36,165 nt of DNA, taken from assembly GCA_902778325.1 (NCBI GenBank), contig CACYWZ010000022.1, forward strand, positions 1-36,165, read 5' to 3'. The notes under the pieces were generated by a model that was not told the DNA's origin, made no database searches, and saw nothing but the letters and a program-made list of their open reading frames with translations. The position numbers were made by a program, and so were the translations under genes. Every line of letters begins with the position of its first letter. The first letter of the stretch is position 1. Below are positions 1-7,778 of this stretch, one piece after another. The DNA is from an uncultured Spirochaetaceae bacterium (lineage in GTDB: Bacteria > Spirochaetota > Spirochaetia > Treponematales > Treponemataceae).

Positions 1-2
1 AC

Positions 3-515
3 GGTTCCTCCACCACCAACCTGGATTTGAGAAAAGGCACCGCTACCGTCGGCAGTCCGGAACTGGCCATGATCAACGCCGGTGTCGCCCAGCTGGCTCA
101 GTTCTACGGAATTCCCAGCTTCGTCGCGGGCGGGTAGACGGATTCCAAAGTTTCCGATCTCCAGGCCGGTTATGAAAAAACCCAGAGCTTCCTCCTCACC
201 ATGCTGGCAGGCGCCAACATGATCTATGGGGCGGGTATGCTGGAACTGGGTATGACCTTCAGCCCGGCTCAGTACGTCGCCGATGATGAAATCATCCGAA
301 TGCTCAGCAGAATTCTGCGCGGGATCCCCACCGATGATGAACATCTCGCCGTCGATATCATCAAGGAAGTCGGCTGCGGAGGTGAATTCCTCTCGCATCC
401 GCATACGTTCCAGAATCTGAGACACAACATCTTCCCGGAAATGATCGACCGCGATGATCGCGAAACCTGGAATATGATGGGTAAGAAGACTTTGGCTGCC
501 AGCGCCAGAGAAAAG
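3..515 (+). CDS. mttB: Trimethylamine methyltransferase MttB, C-terminal fragment (partial, read through an in-frame TAG)
   Basis: This is the C-terminal part of a trimethylamine:corrinoid methyltransferase, which moves a methyl group from trimethylamine to a corrinoid protein in the cytoplasm. Reading in frame from base 3 gives a family-like stretch ([11 protein letters not shown], then [20 protein letters not shown]), followed by GG, an amber codon, then [15 protein letters not shown]. After that come the typical end segments [29 protein letters not shown] and [11 protein letters not shown]. In MttB of methanogens and some bacteria an amber codon in this context encodes pyrrolysine. The ATG at 201 is internal and not a true start. 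The fragment is clearly richer in G+C than what follows and enters FliG sequence in frame near base 515. It therefore probably comes from another organism, either a Pyl-using bacterium or a methanogen. The 5' end lies outside the window. Confidence 0.8.
135..137 (+). other. In-frame amber codon, probable pyrrolysine site
   Basis: TAG lies in frame with both flanking MttB segments, between a Gly-Gly pair and Thr-Asp-Ser-Lys. The frame stays open and family-like on both sides, so a random stop is unlikely. No pyl genes or tRNA-Pyl are visible in the window. Confidence 0.72.
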
Positions 516-1250
516 GCCATCGATATCATCAACCGACTTACTTCAAGTCTTCAGGTTCGTCCTTTCGACTTTATCCGCCGTACAGACCCGGCTCATCTTT
601 TGAACTTTATTCAGCAGGAATATCCGCAGACAATTGCCTTGATTCTTGCTTACCTTGAACCAGGAAAGGCTGCCGTAATCATGCAGAACCTTCCGGAAGA
701 TATGCAGGCTGAGGTTTCTAAGCGTCTTGCAACAATGGACCGAACTTCACCAGATGTATTGCGTGAAGTAGAGCGAGTTCTTGAGAAAAAGCTTTCTACG
801 CTTTCCAGCGAAGACTATACTGCTGCTGGTGGTGTTGAGGCTATCGTTGATATTCTTAACCTTGTTGACCGTAGTTCTGAAAAAGCGATTATCGAATCTT
901 TGGAAGAAGAAAATCCAGATTTGGCAGAAGACATCAAAAAGCGAATGTTCGTTTTCGAGGATATCGTTATGCTCGACGACCGTGCTATTCAGAAAGTTCT
1001 TCGCGAAGTCGATACACAGGAACTCGCAAAGGCTCTCAAGAACGTGGATGCGGAAGTCCAAGACAAGATTTATCGCAATATGTCAAAGCGTGCCGCAAGT
1101 ATGCTCAAAGAGGATATGGAGTTCATGGGTCCTGTCCGCGTAAAAGACGTAGAAGAAGCACAGCAGAAGATTGTTGCGGTTATCAGACGACTGGAAGAGA
1201 GTGGCGAAATTGTTATCGCTCGTTCAGGCGAAGACGAAATGGTTGTTTAA
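516..1250 (+). CDS. fliG: Flagellar motor switch protein FliG, N-terminal third missing
   Basis: FliG is part of the rotor switch (C-ring) under the flagellar MS ring and takes torque from the stator. The roughly 244 residues here match the middle and C-terminal domains of treponemal FliG. They begin at AIDIINRLTSSLQVRPFDF and include the EYPQTIALILAYLEP segment of the middle domain and the MFVFEDIVMLDDRAIQKVLR torque helix region. The end, ARSGEDEMVV, is the usual spirochete C-terminus. The normal first ~105-110 residues, which bind FliF, are replaced by MttB sequence, so no genuine start exists here. The gene is followed 24 bases later by fliH, as in the conserved fliE-F-G-H-I-J operon. I think the break is an assembly artefact, though a true rearrangement is possible. 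Confidence 0.93.
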   Translation, partial: AIDIINRLTSSLQVRPFDFIRRTDPAHLLNFIQQEYPQTIALILAYLEPGKAAVIMQNLPEDMQAEVSKRLATMDRTSPDVLREVERVLEKKLSTLSSEDYTAAGGVEAIVDILNLVDRSSEKAIIESLEEENPDLAEDIKKRMFVFEDIVMLDDRAIQKVLREVDTQELAKALKNVDAEVQDKIYRNMSKRAASMLKEDMEFMGPVRVKDVEEAQQKIVAVIRRLEESGEIVIARSGEDEMVV

Positions 1251-1274
1251 TACGGATAATTTTGGGGAAAAAAT

Positions 1275-2234
1275 ATGTCAGACGAAGCATTTATCAAAAG
1301 CGCATATATGTCAAAACGGGTTTTTCGCCCGAATGAGATAACGCAGAAAAAAGACGGCGTTGTGCTACAGCTGGCACGCGATTATGCTCCAAAGGTGGAA
1401 GAAGTCGTTGTTGAAGAAGCGCCTCAGTATGAAGGACCAACCGCAGATGACTTGCGCCGTGAAGCTGAAGAGTTCAAGCTTCAGTGGGAAGCCGAAAAAG
1501 CCGAGATGATTGCAAAAGCTCAGGCTGAAGCGGCTGAAATAGTCAAGAATGCCGAAAGCACTGCTTTTGACCGCGTAAAAGAGCAGCAGGACAAGGCTCT
1601 TGTCATTAAGGCTGACGCAGAAAAAGAAGCTGCTGAGATTATCCAAAAAGCAAAAGACGAAGCGGACGCTATCCTTGAAAAAGCGAGAAGTGATGACGCA
1701 AATATCCGTCGTTCTTCAAATGAAGAAGGCTTTGAAAAAGGACACGAAGAAGGCTATAACAAAGGCAAAGACGAAGTTCAGCGCCTTATCGGTCGCGTTC
1801 ATTCAATGCTCGAAGGAATCCAGTCACGCAGACAGGAAATCCTCAACGAAACAGAGCAGCAGATTGTTGACCTCGTTATTTTGATGACAAGAAAAGTCGT
1901 AAAAGTTTTGTCTGAAAGCCAGAAGAACGTCGTTATGGCGAACGTGCTTTCTGCATTGAAGAAGGTCAAAACACGTGGCGATGTTACAGTCCGCGTAAAC
2001 TTCTCTGACGCAAAACTCACGACAGAGCACATAAAAGATTTCATCGCTTCTGTTGAATCAGTAAAGAACATCAATGTTGTCGAAGACACATCGGTGGACT
2101 TGGGTGGCTGTATCGTTGAAACTGACTTCGGAGCAATCGATGCTCGCATTGCAAGCCAGTTGGCAGAACTTGAAACAAAGATTCTTGAGATTTCTCCTGT
2201 AAAGTCCGTTTCAAAAGCAGAAAGCGCAAAGTAA
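1275..2234 (+). CDS. fliH: Flagellar assembly protein FliH
   Basis: FliH binds and regulates the FliI ATPase and tethers it to the flagellar export gate in the cytoplasm. The 319-residue product has a treponeme-like start (MSDEAFIKSAYMSKRVFRPNEI). A long Ala/Glu/Lys-rich coiled coil follows at about residues 60-160, then the Gly-spaced segment EEGFEKGHEEGYNKGKDE near 150-167, typical of FliH. A globular C-terminal domain ends the protein and contains VDLGGCIVETDFGAIDARI. The purine-rich GGGGAAAA just before the ATG acts as ribosome binding site. It lies between fliG and fliI in the same operon, with 21 bases to fliI. Confidence 0.92.
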   Translation: MSDEAFIKSAYMSKRVFRPNEITQKKDGVVLQLARDYAPKVEEVVVEEAPQYEGPTADDLRREAEEFKLQWEAEKAEMIAKAQAEAAEIVKNAESTAFDRVKEQQDKALVIKADAEKEAAEIIQKAKDEADAILEKARSDDANIRRSSNEEGFEKGHEEGYNKGKDEVQRLIGRVHSMLEGIQSRRQEILNETEQQIVDLVILMTRKVVKVLSESQKNVVMANVLSALKKVKTRGDVTVRVNFSDAKLTTEHIKDFIASVESVKNINVVEDTSVDLGGCIVETDFGAIDARIASQLAELETKILEISPVKSVSKAESAK

Positions 2235-2255
2235 CAGAGGTTTCGGTATAGCATA

Positions 2256-3707
2256 ATGGAAACTCTTTTTTCAAAATACCTTGAAACAGCAGAGCGAACA
2301 GAAACAATCCTCTACACAGGTTCTGTTACGGCAGTAAAAGGACTGATGATTGAAAGTCTTGGTCCTTGCTCTGTCATTGGTGAGATTTGCACAATAAAGA
2401 TTCCAAGCAGCTCCTCCTCTGTTTTGGCAGAAGTTGTTGGTCTTGATAAAAACACAGTAAAACTGATGGCTTACGGCGCAACAAGCGGAATTGAAGTTGG
2501 TTGCGAAGTCGTAGCCTCAGGACACGTCTTGGAGGTCGGAGTAGGGGAGAGCCTCATCGGTCGCGTAATCGATGCAACAGGCAAGCCTTACGACAGAAAA
2601 GGCGAGATTATTCCAGAAACATTTTATCCAGCCCTTGCCTCTCCTCCGAATCCGCTCGACAGAAAGCCGATAAACAAGCGTATTGTAACAGGCGTTCGCG
2701 CAATCGATTCCCTTTTGGCAATCGGTCGTGGACAGCGTCTTGGCATCTTTGCGGGAAGTGGTGTCGGAAAATCAACGCTGCTTTCTATGATTGCGCGAAA
2801 CACAAACGCAGATATTAACGTAATCGCCCTTATCGGTGAGCGAGGGCGTGAGGTCTTGGACTTTATCGAGCGCGACTTGGGAAAAGAGGGCTTGAAGCGC
2901 TCCGTCATCGTTGTGGCGACAGGCGACCAGCCGTCAATCTGCCGTCTTCGTGCAGCATACGTTGCGACTGCGGTTGCCGAGTATTTCCGCGACCAAGGCA
3001 AAGATGTCATGCTCATGATGGACAGCGTTACACGATTTGCACACGCACAGCGCGAAATAGGACTTGCGACAGGAGAGCCTCCAGCACAGCGCGGATATCC
3101 GCCGAGCGTTTTCGACCTCTTGCCAAAGCTCTTGGAGCGACCAGGAACGAACCAGACAGGCTCTATCACAGCGCTTTACACCGTTCTTGTCGATGGCGAC
3201 GATTTCGATGAGCCGATTACAGATAAAGTGCGCGGTACAGTTGACGGACACATCGTTTTGAGCCGTGCCCTTGCTGAACGCTATCACTATCCTGCGATTA
3301 ACGTGCTTCGAAGCATAAGCCGTCTTTCAAAGCGCGTCAGCGGAAAAGAAACGCTCAAGGCGTGCGCGATTATCAGACAGTTAATGGCGGCATACGACGA
3401 GAACTCGGATATGATTAATGCGGGTGTTTACCAAAAAGGCAACAACCCGCTTATCGATGCGGCGATTGACAAGCACGAGGCAATCGAGGATTTCTTGAAG
3501 CAGGAAGAGTTCGACCCGTGCCCGATTACCGACACATTGAAGCGACTTTCAGAACTTACGGGCGTTGCAATTCCGGAGGAAGAGTCTTCGATAACGCCAG
3601 CGCTTGACCGAAAGACGACCGCGCAGATTGTTGCGGAGAACACTCTTGCAATCGGAAGTGCTGCAAAAGCGGCTCTTGCGAGTGCGTCTGAAGCGTTGAG
3701 CAAGTAG
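2256..3707 (+). CDS. fliI: Flagellum-specific export ATPase FliI
   Basis: FliI is the F1-beta-like ATPase that energises the flagellar type III export apparatus at the cytoplasmic face. The 483-residue product has full family length. It shows a beta-barrel N-terminal domain, a Walker A loop AGSGVGKST at residues 166-174, the GERGREVLDFIERDLG segment just after residue 193, and Walker B VMLMMD at 251-256 followed by SVTRFAHAQREIGLATGEPPAQRGYPP. All catalytic landmarks are present and no frame damage is visible. It starts 21 bases after fliH and ends 5 bases before fliJ, so translation is probably coupled. Confidence 0.97.
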   Translation: METLFSKYLETAERTETILYTGSVTAVKGLMIESLGPCSVIGEICTIKIPSSSSSVLAEVVGLDKNTVKLMAYGATSGIEVGCEVVASGHVLEVGVGESLIGRVIDATGKPYDRKGEIIPETFYPALASPPNPLDRKPINKRIVTGVRAIDSLLAIGRGQRLGIFAGSGVGKSTLLSMIARNTNADINVIALIGERGREVLDFIERDLGKEGLKRSVIVVATGDQPSICRLRAAYVATAVAEYFRDQGKDVMLMMDSVTRFAHAQREIGLATGEPPAQRGYPPSVFDLLPKLLERPGTNQTGSITALYTVLVDGDDFDEPITDKVRGTVDGHIVLSRALAERYHYPAINVLRSISRLSKRVSGKETLKACAIIRQLMAAYDENSDMINAGVYQKGNNPLIDAAIDKHEAIEDFLKQEEFDPCPITDTLKRLSELTGVAIPEEESSITPALDRKTTAQIVAENTLAIGSAAKAALASASEALSK

Positions 3708-3712
3708 AATAA

Positions 3713-4138
3713 ATGAAGCAGTTTTCGTTTTCGCTTGAAAAGATTTTAGACCTCAGAAAGTTCGAGAAGAAGCAAGCAGAAGCCGAACTTGGAAAAGCCT
3801 TGTCAGAGGAAAGCAAAATACAAGGCTGTTTGGACACGATAGCCAATGAGCGCGTGTCCACGAACCACGACAGCGACAGCTCACACGATATTTTTAGCCT
3901 GATGCGAAACCAGCAGTATCTGAAACTGCTGAAAATCAAAGAGAGCGAGTATCTCAATGAGCTCTCGCAGGCGAAAATGGTCTCGGAAGAAAAGCGGAAC
4001 GTTTTGATAGAAGCGATGAAAAAAGAGAAAGTTTTGACCAAACTAAGAGAGACAAAACTAAGAGAATACAACAAAAGTTTGAACAAAGCCGAAGATATTG
4101 CAAACGACGACGTCGTAACTGCAAGGTACGGCAGATAA
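3713..4138 (+). CDS. fliJ: Flagellar export chaperone FliJ
   Basis: FliJ is a small coiled-coil protein that links the FliI hexamer to the export gate FlhA and escorts export chaperones. The 141-residue product begins with the family signature MKQFSFSLEKILDLRKFEKK. It is almost entirely charged, heptad-like helix, as expected. It follows fliI after five bases and is the last gene of this operon in the window; two hairpins follow within 120 bases. The identification rests on its start, length, coiled-coil nature and position. Confidence 0.9.
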   Translation: MKQFSFSLEKILDLRKFEKKQAEAELGKALSEESKIQGCLDTIANERVSTNHDSDSSHDIFSLMRNQQYLKLLKIKESEYLNELSQAKMVSEEKRNVLIEAMKKEKVLTKLRETKLREYNKSLNKAEDIANDDVVTARYGR

Positions 4139-4149
4139 TGTTAGTATCC

Positions 4150-4192
4150 AAAGCCCGTTTCACAGCGCCGTTGGCGTGTATAGACGGGCTTT
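4150..4192 (+). terminator. Hairpin after fliJ, probable terminator
   Basis: AAAGCCCGT at 4150-4158 pairs with ACGGGCTTT at 4184-4192. A smaller inner stem, CGCC-GTT-GGCG, sits inside the loop near 4166-4176. The T-run is short. It lies 11 bases after the fliJ stop. Confidence 0.6.
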
Positions 4193-4217
4193 TGTATACA
4201 TTGTTGCGTAAAGCCCG

Positions 4218-4256
4218 AAAGCCGTCTATGAAAAACATCATAGGACGGCTTTTTTA
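4218..4256 (+). terminator. Rho-independent terminator of the flagellar operon
   Basis: AAAGCCGTC at 4218-4226 pairs with GACGGCTTT at 4244-4252. The stem is extended by TATGA/TCATA with one bulged G, and a run of T follows at 4250-4255. It is the stronger of two consecutive hairpins and marks the boundary between the flagellar operon and the LRR island. Confidence 0.82.
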
Positions 4257-4269
4257 TGCGCATTGCAAC

Positions 4270-4318
4270 TTGGCGAATGTGAGCGGCACTGTATAAATTA
4301 TATTAAGGTTGTTATAAT
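4270..4318 (+). promoter_or_regulatory. Possible sigma-70-type promoter region of the LRR island
   Basis: TTGGCG at 4270-4275 stands 16 bases before TATAAA at 4292-4297. A perfect TATAAT occurs at 4313-4318 but lacks a good -35 partner. Either would give a leader of roughly 60-80 bases to the ATG at 4383. The position just after a strong terminator supports a new transcription start. This is prediction from consensus only. Confidence 0.4.
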
Positions 4319-4382
4319 CGATTGTCAGCGTTGTTGCAAAACCGCGCTCACAAGAGAAATGAAATTATAAGGAGAAAGATTT

Positions 4383-5447
4383 ATGGAAACAGTATGTTTT
4401 TCTGGAAAATGCCTGGAAATGTCCAGAGAGGAACTTGAAAAAAAGGCTTGGAAACAGTTTGACGTGCATTCAACACTGACAAAAAAGGTGGACATTCTTG
4501 TTTGCGATGACGCTGATTCTGGAACAGAGAAAGTGGAGAAAGCCAAACGCTACGGAACAAAAATCATGAACTACTATGATTTTCTTGAGCTGCTTGATGG
4601 CGGAGACAGGGCGCAATCCAAAAAAGAAGAAGCAAAGCAGAAAAAGAAAAAGCAAATAGATTTTGCAACAGCAAAAGCGTTCTTTGATGTGATTGTCGAA
4701 GAACATCCTTTGAAAAACATGAAAGTTGAGTATGGAGCAAAAGAGTTCTATTTGGTCATTCCCACAAAAGACGGAGGTGTGGAAGTGTGCCTTGAAAGCG
4801 CGAAGGCTGAAAAATGGCGGCAGACGCTCCCTTCTTTCTTGGATATGGCAAGCGGCGGAGCGACAGAAAAAGAATTGCGCGAATACATGGCGGAGAAAAA
4901 GCTCAGCGACGCAAGCAAATACCGCCTGAAAATCTCAAAGTACGGTGAACTGAAAGGTCTTCGTTCTAATGCAACTTATCTTGTAATCCCTGACAATGTT
5001 GTGGAAATTTGCGAATGGGCGTTTTCTTTTAACAACTCGCTTTTGTCGGTGGTAATTCCTTCGAGCGTGACGACTGTCGGAGAAAGGGCATTTCAAGACT
5101 GCAAAAATCTCAAATCTGTTGTTATATGCGATGGTGTGAAGATAATTGGGGAAGGTGCGTTCTATGGTTGCCATTCGCTTGAGTCGGTGACAATCCCTTC
5201 GAGCGTGGAGAGAATCTTTACGTTGACGTTTACGAATTCAGGGATTAAGTCTGTGGTAATTTCTGAGAACGTGTGGGAAATACATCGTGAAGCTTTTTAC
5301 TATTGCTTCTCTCTTACTGAAATTACGTTTAGAGGAACAAAGAGTCAGTGGGAAAAAGTCTCTAAAGGCGATAAGTGGAACTATTGCGTTCCTGCGAAAG
5401 TGGTGCATTGCTCAGACGGCGACGCAGAGTTGACGGGAGAGGCTTAA
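4383..5447 (+). CDS. BRCT domain fused to BspA-type leucine-rich repeats
   Basis: Residues 1-72 look like a single BRCT domain of the ligase/RFC type: VCFSGK at the start, a charged helix, VDILVCDD in the core, and GTKIMNYYDFLELL at the end. A Lys/Glu-rich tether follows at 78-92. Next is a middle domain at about 93-182 (FYLVIPTKDGGVEV, then EKWRQTLPSFLDMA) that recurs in the LRR paralogues downstream. LRR_5 repeats fill about 198-315 (pattern AFxxCxxLxSVxIPssV). The end cap is FRGTKSQWEKVSKGDKWN with a VVHCSDGD tail. There is no signal peptide, unlike secreted BspA proteins, so it is probably cytoplasmic. The start is set by AAGGAGAAAG seven bases upstream. Its stop overlaps the start of the next gene by one base, suggesting coupling. 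Function is unknown. Confidence 0.85.
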   Translation: METVCFSGKCLEMSREELEKKAWKQFDVHSTLTKKVDILVCDDADSGTEKVEKAKRYGTKIMNYYDFLELLDGGDRAQSKKEEAKQKKKKQIDFATAKAFFDVIVEEHPLKNMKVEYGAKEFYLVIPTKDGGVEVCLESAKAEKWRQTLPSFLDMASGGATEKELREYMAEKKLSDASKYRLKISKYGELKGLRSNATYLVIPDNVVEICEWAFSFNNSLLSVVIPSSVTTVGERAFQDCKNLKSVVICDGVKIIGEGAFYGCHSLESVTIPSSVERIFTLTFTNSGIKSVVISENVWEIHREAFYYCFSLTEITFRGTKSQWEKVSKGDKWNYCVPAKVVHCSDGDAELTGEA

Positions 5448-6163
5448 TGAGCGAGCAAGTCAGGAGAGGGTACTTTGACAGCGATGAGACAGATTTCAAC
5501 GAAAAGAACCTTGTGCGGTTGCGTAAGGCGCAGAAAGACTTTTATTATCTGATGAACCAAAACTATCCCATGCAAAGCATTGCGACCTTTGTGGGAAACC
5601 ACTTTGCGTTCTCGGAACGGCAGCGGATGGCTCTGATTCGTGCGACTTCCTCAGAAAAATCCATAAAAAGTCGCGCCCAAAAAGAAATAAAAACATTGAG
5701 CGAAAACGAGACGGTCTACATCGACGGCTTCAACATCATAATCACGCTTGAAGTCGCGCTTTCTGACTCGACGCTGCTGCACTGCATGGACGGCACAATC
5801 CGCGACTTGGCAGGACTTCGCGGCACTTACCGACTGATTGACAAAACCGAAACGGCAATCGACATAATCGGGCAGAAACTCAACGCGATGAAAATCAAAA
5901 AGTGCGTTTTCTATCTGGACAAGCCCGTCTCAAACTCAGGACGGCTCAAAGCCAAAATCTTTGAGGTGCTGGAAAAATACGACTTTGAGACGGACGTCCA
6001 AATCGTAAACGACGCAGACCAAGCGCTCGTGAGCCTTGAGAACGTGATTTCAAGCGACGCAATGGTGATTGAGCGCTCTGAGAGCTGGATAAACCTCGTG
6101 AAAAGCATTTCTGACGAAAGCGAAAAGCCCTTCCGCTTTTATGATTTTACGATGTCGGAATAA
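5447..6163 (+). CDS. DUF434-type hypothetical protein
   Basis: The 238-residue product starts at the ATG in TAATG, which shares one base with the stop of the BRCT-LRR gene. An upstream start at 5375 would lie entirely inside that gene and add an Arg-rich, unlikely peptide. Residues 1-65 (RRGYFDSDETDFNEKNL, then FVGNHFAFSERQRMALIRA) match my memory of the DUF434 family. The C-terminal part, with YIDGFNIIITLEVALS and GTIRDLAGLRGTYR, matches the DUF5616-like region often fused to it, which has a PIN-like look. No biochemical role is known to me. The one-base overlap with the BRCT-LRR gene is the main hint of a joint task. Base composition resembles that of the flanking LRR genes. Confidence 0.8.
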   Translation: MSEQVRRGYFDSDETDFNEKNLVRLRKAQKDFYYLMNQNYPMQSIATFVGNHFAFSERQRMALIRATSSEKSIKSRAQKEIKTLSENETVYIDGFNIIITLEVALSDSTLLHCMDGTIRDLAGLRGTYRLIDKTETAIDIIGQKLNAMKIKKCVFYLDKPVSNSGRLKAKIFEVLEKYDFETDVQIVNDADQALVSLENVISSDAMVIERSESWINLVKSISDESEKPFRFYDFTMSE

Positions 6164-6181
6164 AAAAATAAGGAGAAATGA

Positions 6182-6344
6182 TTTCCAAGATTGGAAATAC
6201 AATTTCCCAAAAAGGAAAAAAGATTTCCAAAGTTGGAGAAAGAATTTCCTAACTTGGAGGAAGAGTTTCCGAAGTCGGAAAAGAGATTTCCAAACTTGGA
6301 GAAATGATTTCCAAGTTTGGAGAACGAATTTCCTTGATATAAAA
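6182..6344 (+). repeat. Array 1: eight dyad units at exactly 21-bp spacing
   Basis: TTTCC starts at 6182, 6203, 6224, 6245, 6266, 6287, 6308 and 6329, always 21 bases apart. Most units are dyads such as TTTCCAA-GA-TTGGAAA (6182-6197). One unit, TTTCCGA-AG-TCGGAAA, differs on both arms so that symmetry is kept. The last unit has lost its right arm. The array fills most of the space between the DUF434 gene and the inverted-repeat element at 6349. Because 21 is a multiple of three, it leaves short frames open, but the repeat peptide looks like a by-product. Confidence 0.93.
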
Positions 6345-6348
6345 GACT

Positions 6349-6428
6349 GTCATGCTGAACTTGTTTCAGCATCTCGGTTGCTAAAGCAAAGCCGAATCAC
6401 AGATTCCGAAACAAGTTCGCCAATGTCA
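6349..6428. mobile_element. MITE/REP-like element, copy 1 (80 bp)
   Basis: The left end TGTCATGCTGAACTTGTTTC and the reverse complement of the right end TTCCGAAACAAGTTCGCCAA form imperfect terminal inverted repeats of about 27 bases. The left end is itself a hairpin, TGCTGAACTTGTTTCAGCA. The same element recurs at 9131-9210 and 19896-19967. It encodes no protein. It directly abuts repeat array 1. Confidence 0.85.
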
Positions 6429-6483
6429 GCCTTCATTTGTCGTGAGTGGATTTGACGGCATTTTTTCAAAAATGGAGACAAAA

Positions 6484-6987
6484 ATGAACTTCTGTTATGA
6501 ATGCGATAGTATGGACGCTCTTATTTTAATAGATGAGCAGTATCTTGATAAAATTGATGACGAACTTTTACGCGAGTTAGATATTTTTATCGATTATTAT
6601 GGAAAAAGTGAATTAGCATACGATTTTCCAAATGAAAATTGGAATGATGTCAGGAAAAGAGAAACAAAAGAACTTGTAGAATTTTGTAATTCAGGAAAAA
6701 TGGTGATTTTTTTGTATTATGAAAATGAGAAAAATGGTGAAATAACTATTTCTGATTCTCAAAAGTCCTCACGAACATTTATCAATATTGAGTCTGGAAA
6801 ACTGATTTTAGTTAATGCAAGTGAGTTGTTGCAATGCCTTTCCTATCCTGATTTGAAAATGGAGCGTATTTTGGAGCTTGATATAGAAAAAGGAGTTTAT
6901 TCAATAGAGTACGAAGAAATCAAATCATTAAAACTTGCACGAAGACTAGAATGTAATGAAGTTAATAATGCCATTGAATTGCTGTGA
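6484..6987 (+). CDS. Hypothetical protein, AT-rich, acidic
   Basis: The 167-residue product from ATG 6484 (MNFCYECDSMDALILIDEQY) is preceded by GGAG at a seven-base spacing. That makes this start better than 6442 or 6472, which would also run towards the MITE-like element. It is acidic, with alternating predicted helices and strands, no signal peptide and no membrane segment. I do not recognise the family. The gene is much richer in A+T than the LRR genes around it, like the next three genes. Together they look like a separately acquired cluster of small cytoplasmic proteins. An immunity-protein role would suit the setting but nothing in the sequence proves it. Confidence 0.72.
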   Translation: MNFCYECDSMDALILIDEQYLDKIDDELLRELDIFIDYYGKSELAYDFPNENWNDVRKRETKELVEFCNSGKMVIFLYYENEKNGEITISDSQKSSRTFINIESGKLILVNASELLQCLSYPDLKMERILELDIEKGVYSIEYEEIKSLKLARRLECNEVNNAIELL

Positions 6988-7034
6988 CTTTTCATGAAAA
7001 AACATTGCTGTAAGTAATTGGGGGAATAAAGAAA

Positions 7035-7706
7035 ATGTTTGAAAATCTATATGATGAATTAAAACAATCTATTAGAGATGGAAATTATGAAAAGGTAAAA
7101 GAAATTATTTCTATTGATAAAGACTTGCTTAATAAAGTTTCTGCCCTAGGCTCTAATTTAAGAATGGCAGCACGGTATAATCAATACGAAATATGCAAGT
7201 TACTTATTGAGAATGGAATTGATATTGATTTGGTTGGTGGAGTAAGTCATGATTCTGCCATTGTGGCTGCTACGTTTAGTGGAAATTTTGATATTGTAAG
7301 GCTCTTAATGCAAAATGGAGCAAAACTTGATGTTTCAAATACAAGAAACAACCCACTATTTGTTGCAATTTCAGGACGCAATGTAGAAATAGCAAAATAC
7401 TTGATAGACGCAGGCATTGATATTTATGCGACATATAAAATCGGAGAAATTGAGAACTGCGACGCTTGCGAGTGGGCAAAGAAATGGGGAACAAAAGATG
7501 TATATGATTATCTCATAGAAAAAGAAACTGCTGATGCCAAGCTGTTTGAAGTCACGGCAAGCACTTCATTTGAATCTCTTTGCAAAATCGTAAAAGGCAC
7601 AAAGGATTTGTATAATGCAGACGAGAAAATCATTTGCACAGCAAAAGGCAGAAGACAACTTATAGAAGCAAATCTCAAAGGCGTTTCGTTTTCAGTAGTG
7701 CAGTAA
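7035..7706 (+). CDS. Ankyrin-repeat protein
   Basis: The 223-residue product has about four ankyrin repeats between residues 35 and 165, e.g. NQYEICKLLIENGIDIDLVG, GNFDIVRLLMQNGAKLDVSN and RNVEIAKYLIDAGIDIYATY. A short C-terminal region of unknown type follows. There is no signal peptide. Ankyrin repeats bind other proteins; no catalytic domain is present. GGGGGA lies nine bases upstream of the ATG. It is AT-rich like its neighbours and is spaced 47 bases from the preceding gene. Small ankyrin proteins are common in toxin-immunity and phage-defence islands, but no toxin is visible here, so the role is open. Confidence 0.82.
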   Translation: MFENLYDELKQSIRDGNYEKVKEIISIDKDLLNKVSALGSNLRMAARYNQYEICKLLIENGIDIDLVGGVSHDSAIVAATFSGNFDIVRLLMQNGAKLDVSNTRNNPLFVAISGRNVEIAKYLIDAGIDIYATYKIGEIENCDACEWAKKWGTKDVYDYLIEKETADAKLFEVTASTSFESLCKIVKGTKDLYNADEKIICTAKGRRQLIEANLKGVSFSVVQ

Positions 7707-7778
7707 AATTGCGGATATGAAAGATGAGCGAGCGCGACAACGTGACGAAATCAGATTTTTATTGAGGGTGAAAACACT

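Noticed and set aside
201-1250. A genuine 349-residue FliG-like protein starting at ATG 201
   Set aside because: The first ~105 residues are MttB and the frame is open upstream through the TAG, so ATG 201 is internal.
4150-4256. The two hairpins after fliJ as a further dyad array
   Set aside because: There are only two units, of different length and sequence, and the second ends in a T-run. Plain tandem terminators explain them.
5375-5446. Upstream start for the DUF434-type gene
   Set aside because: It would add an Arg-rich peptide encoded wholly within the BRCT-LRR gene. The ATG at 5447 fits the family start and the overlapping TAATG.
6139-6372. Minus-strand reading frame of 77 codons with a seven-residue repeat (LGNxFSx)
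   Set aside because: It follows from the 21-bp DNA array and the inverted-repeat element (its start reads MLKQVQHD from that element). It has no ribosome binding site and no other support.
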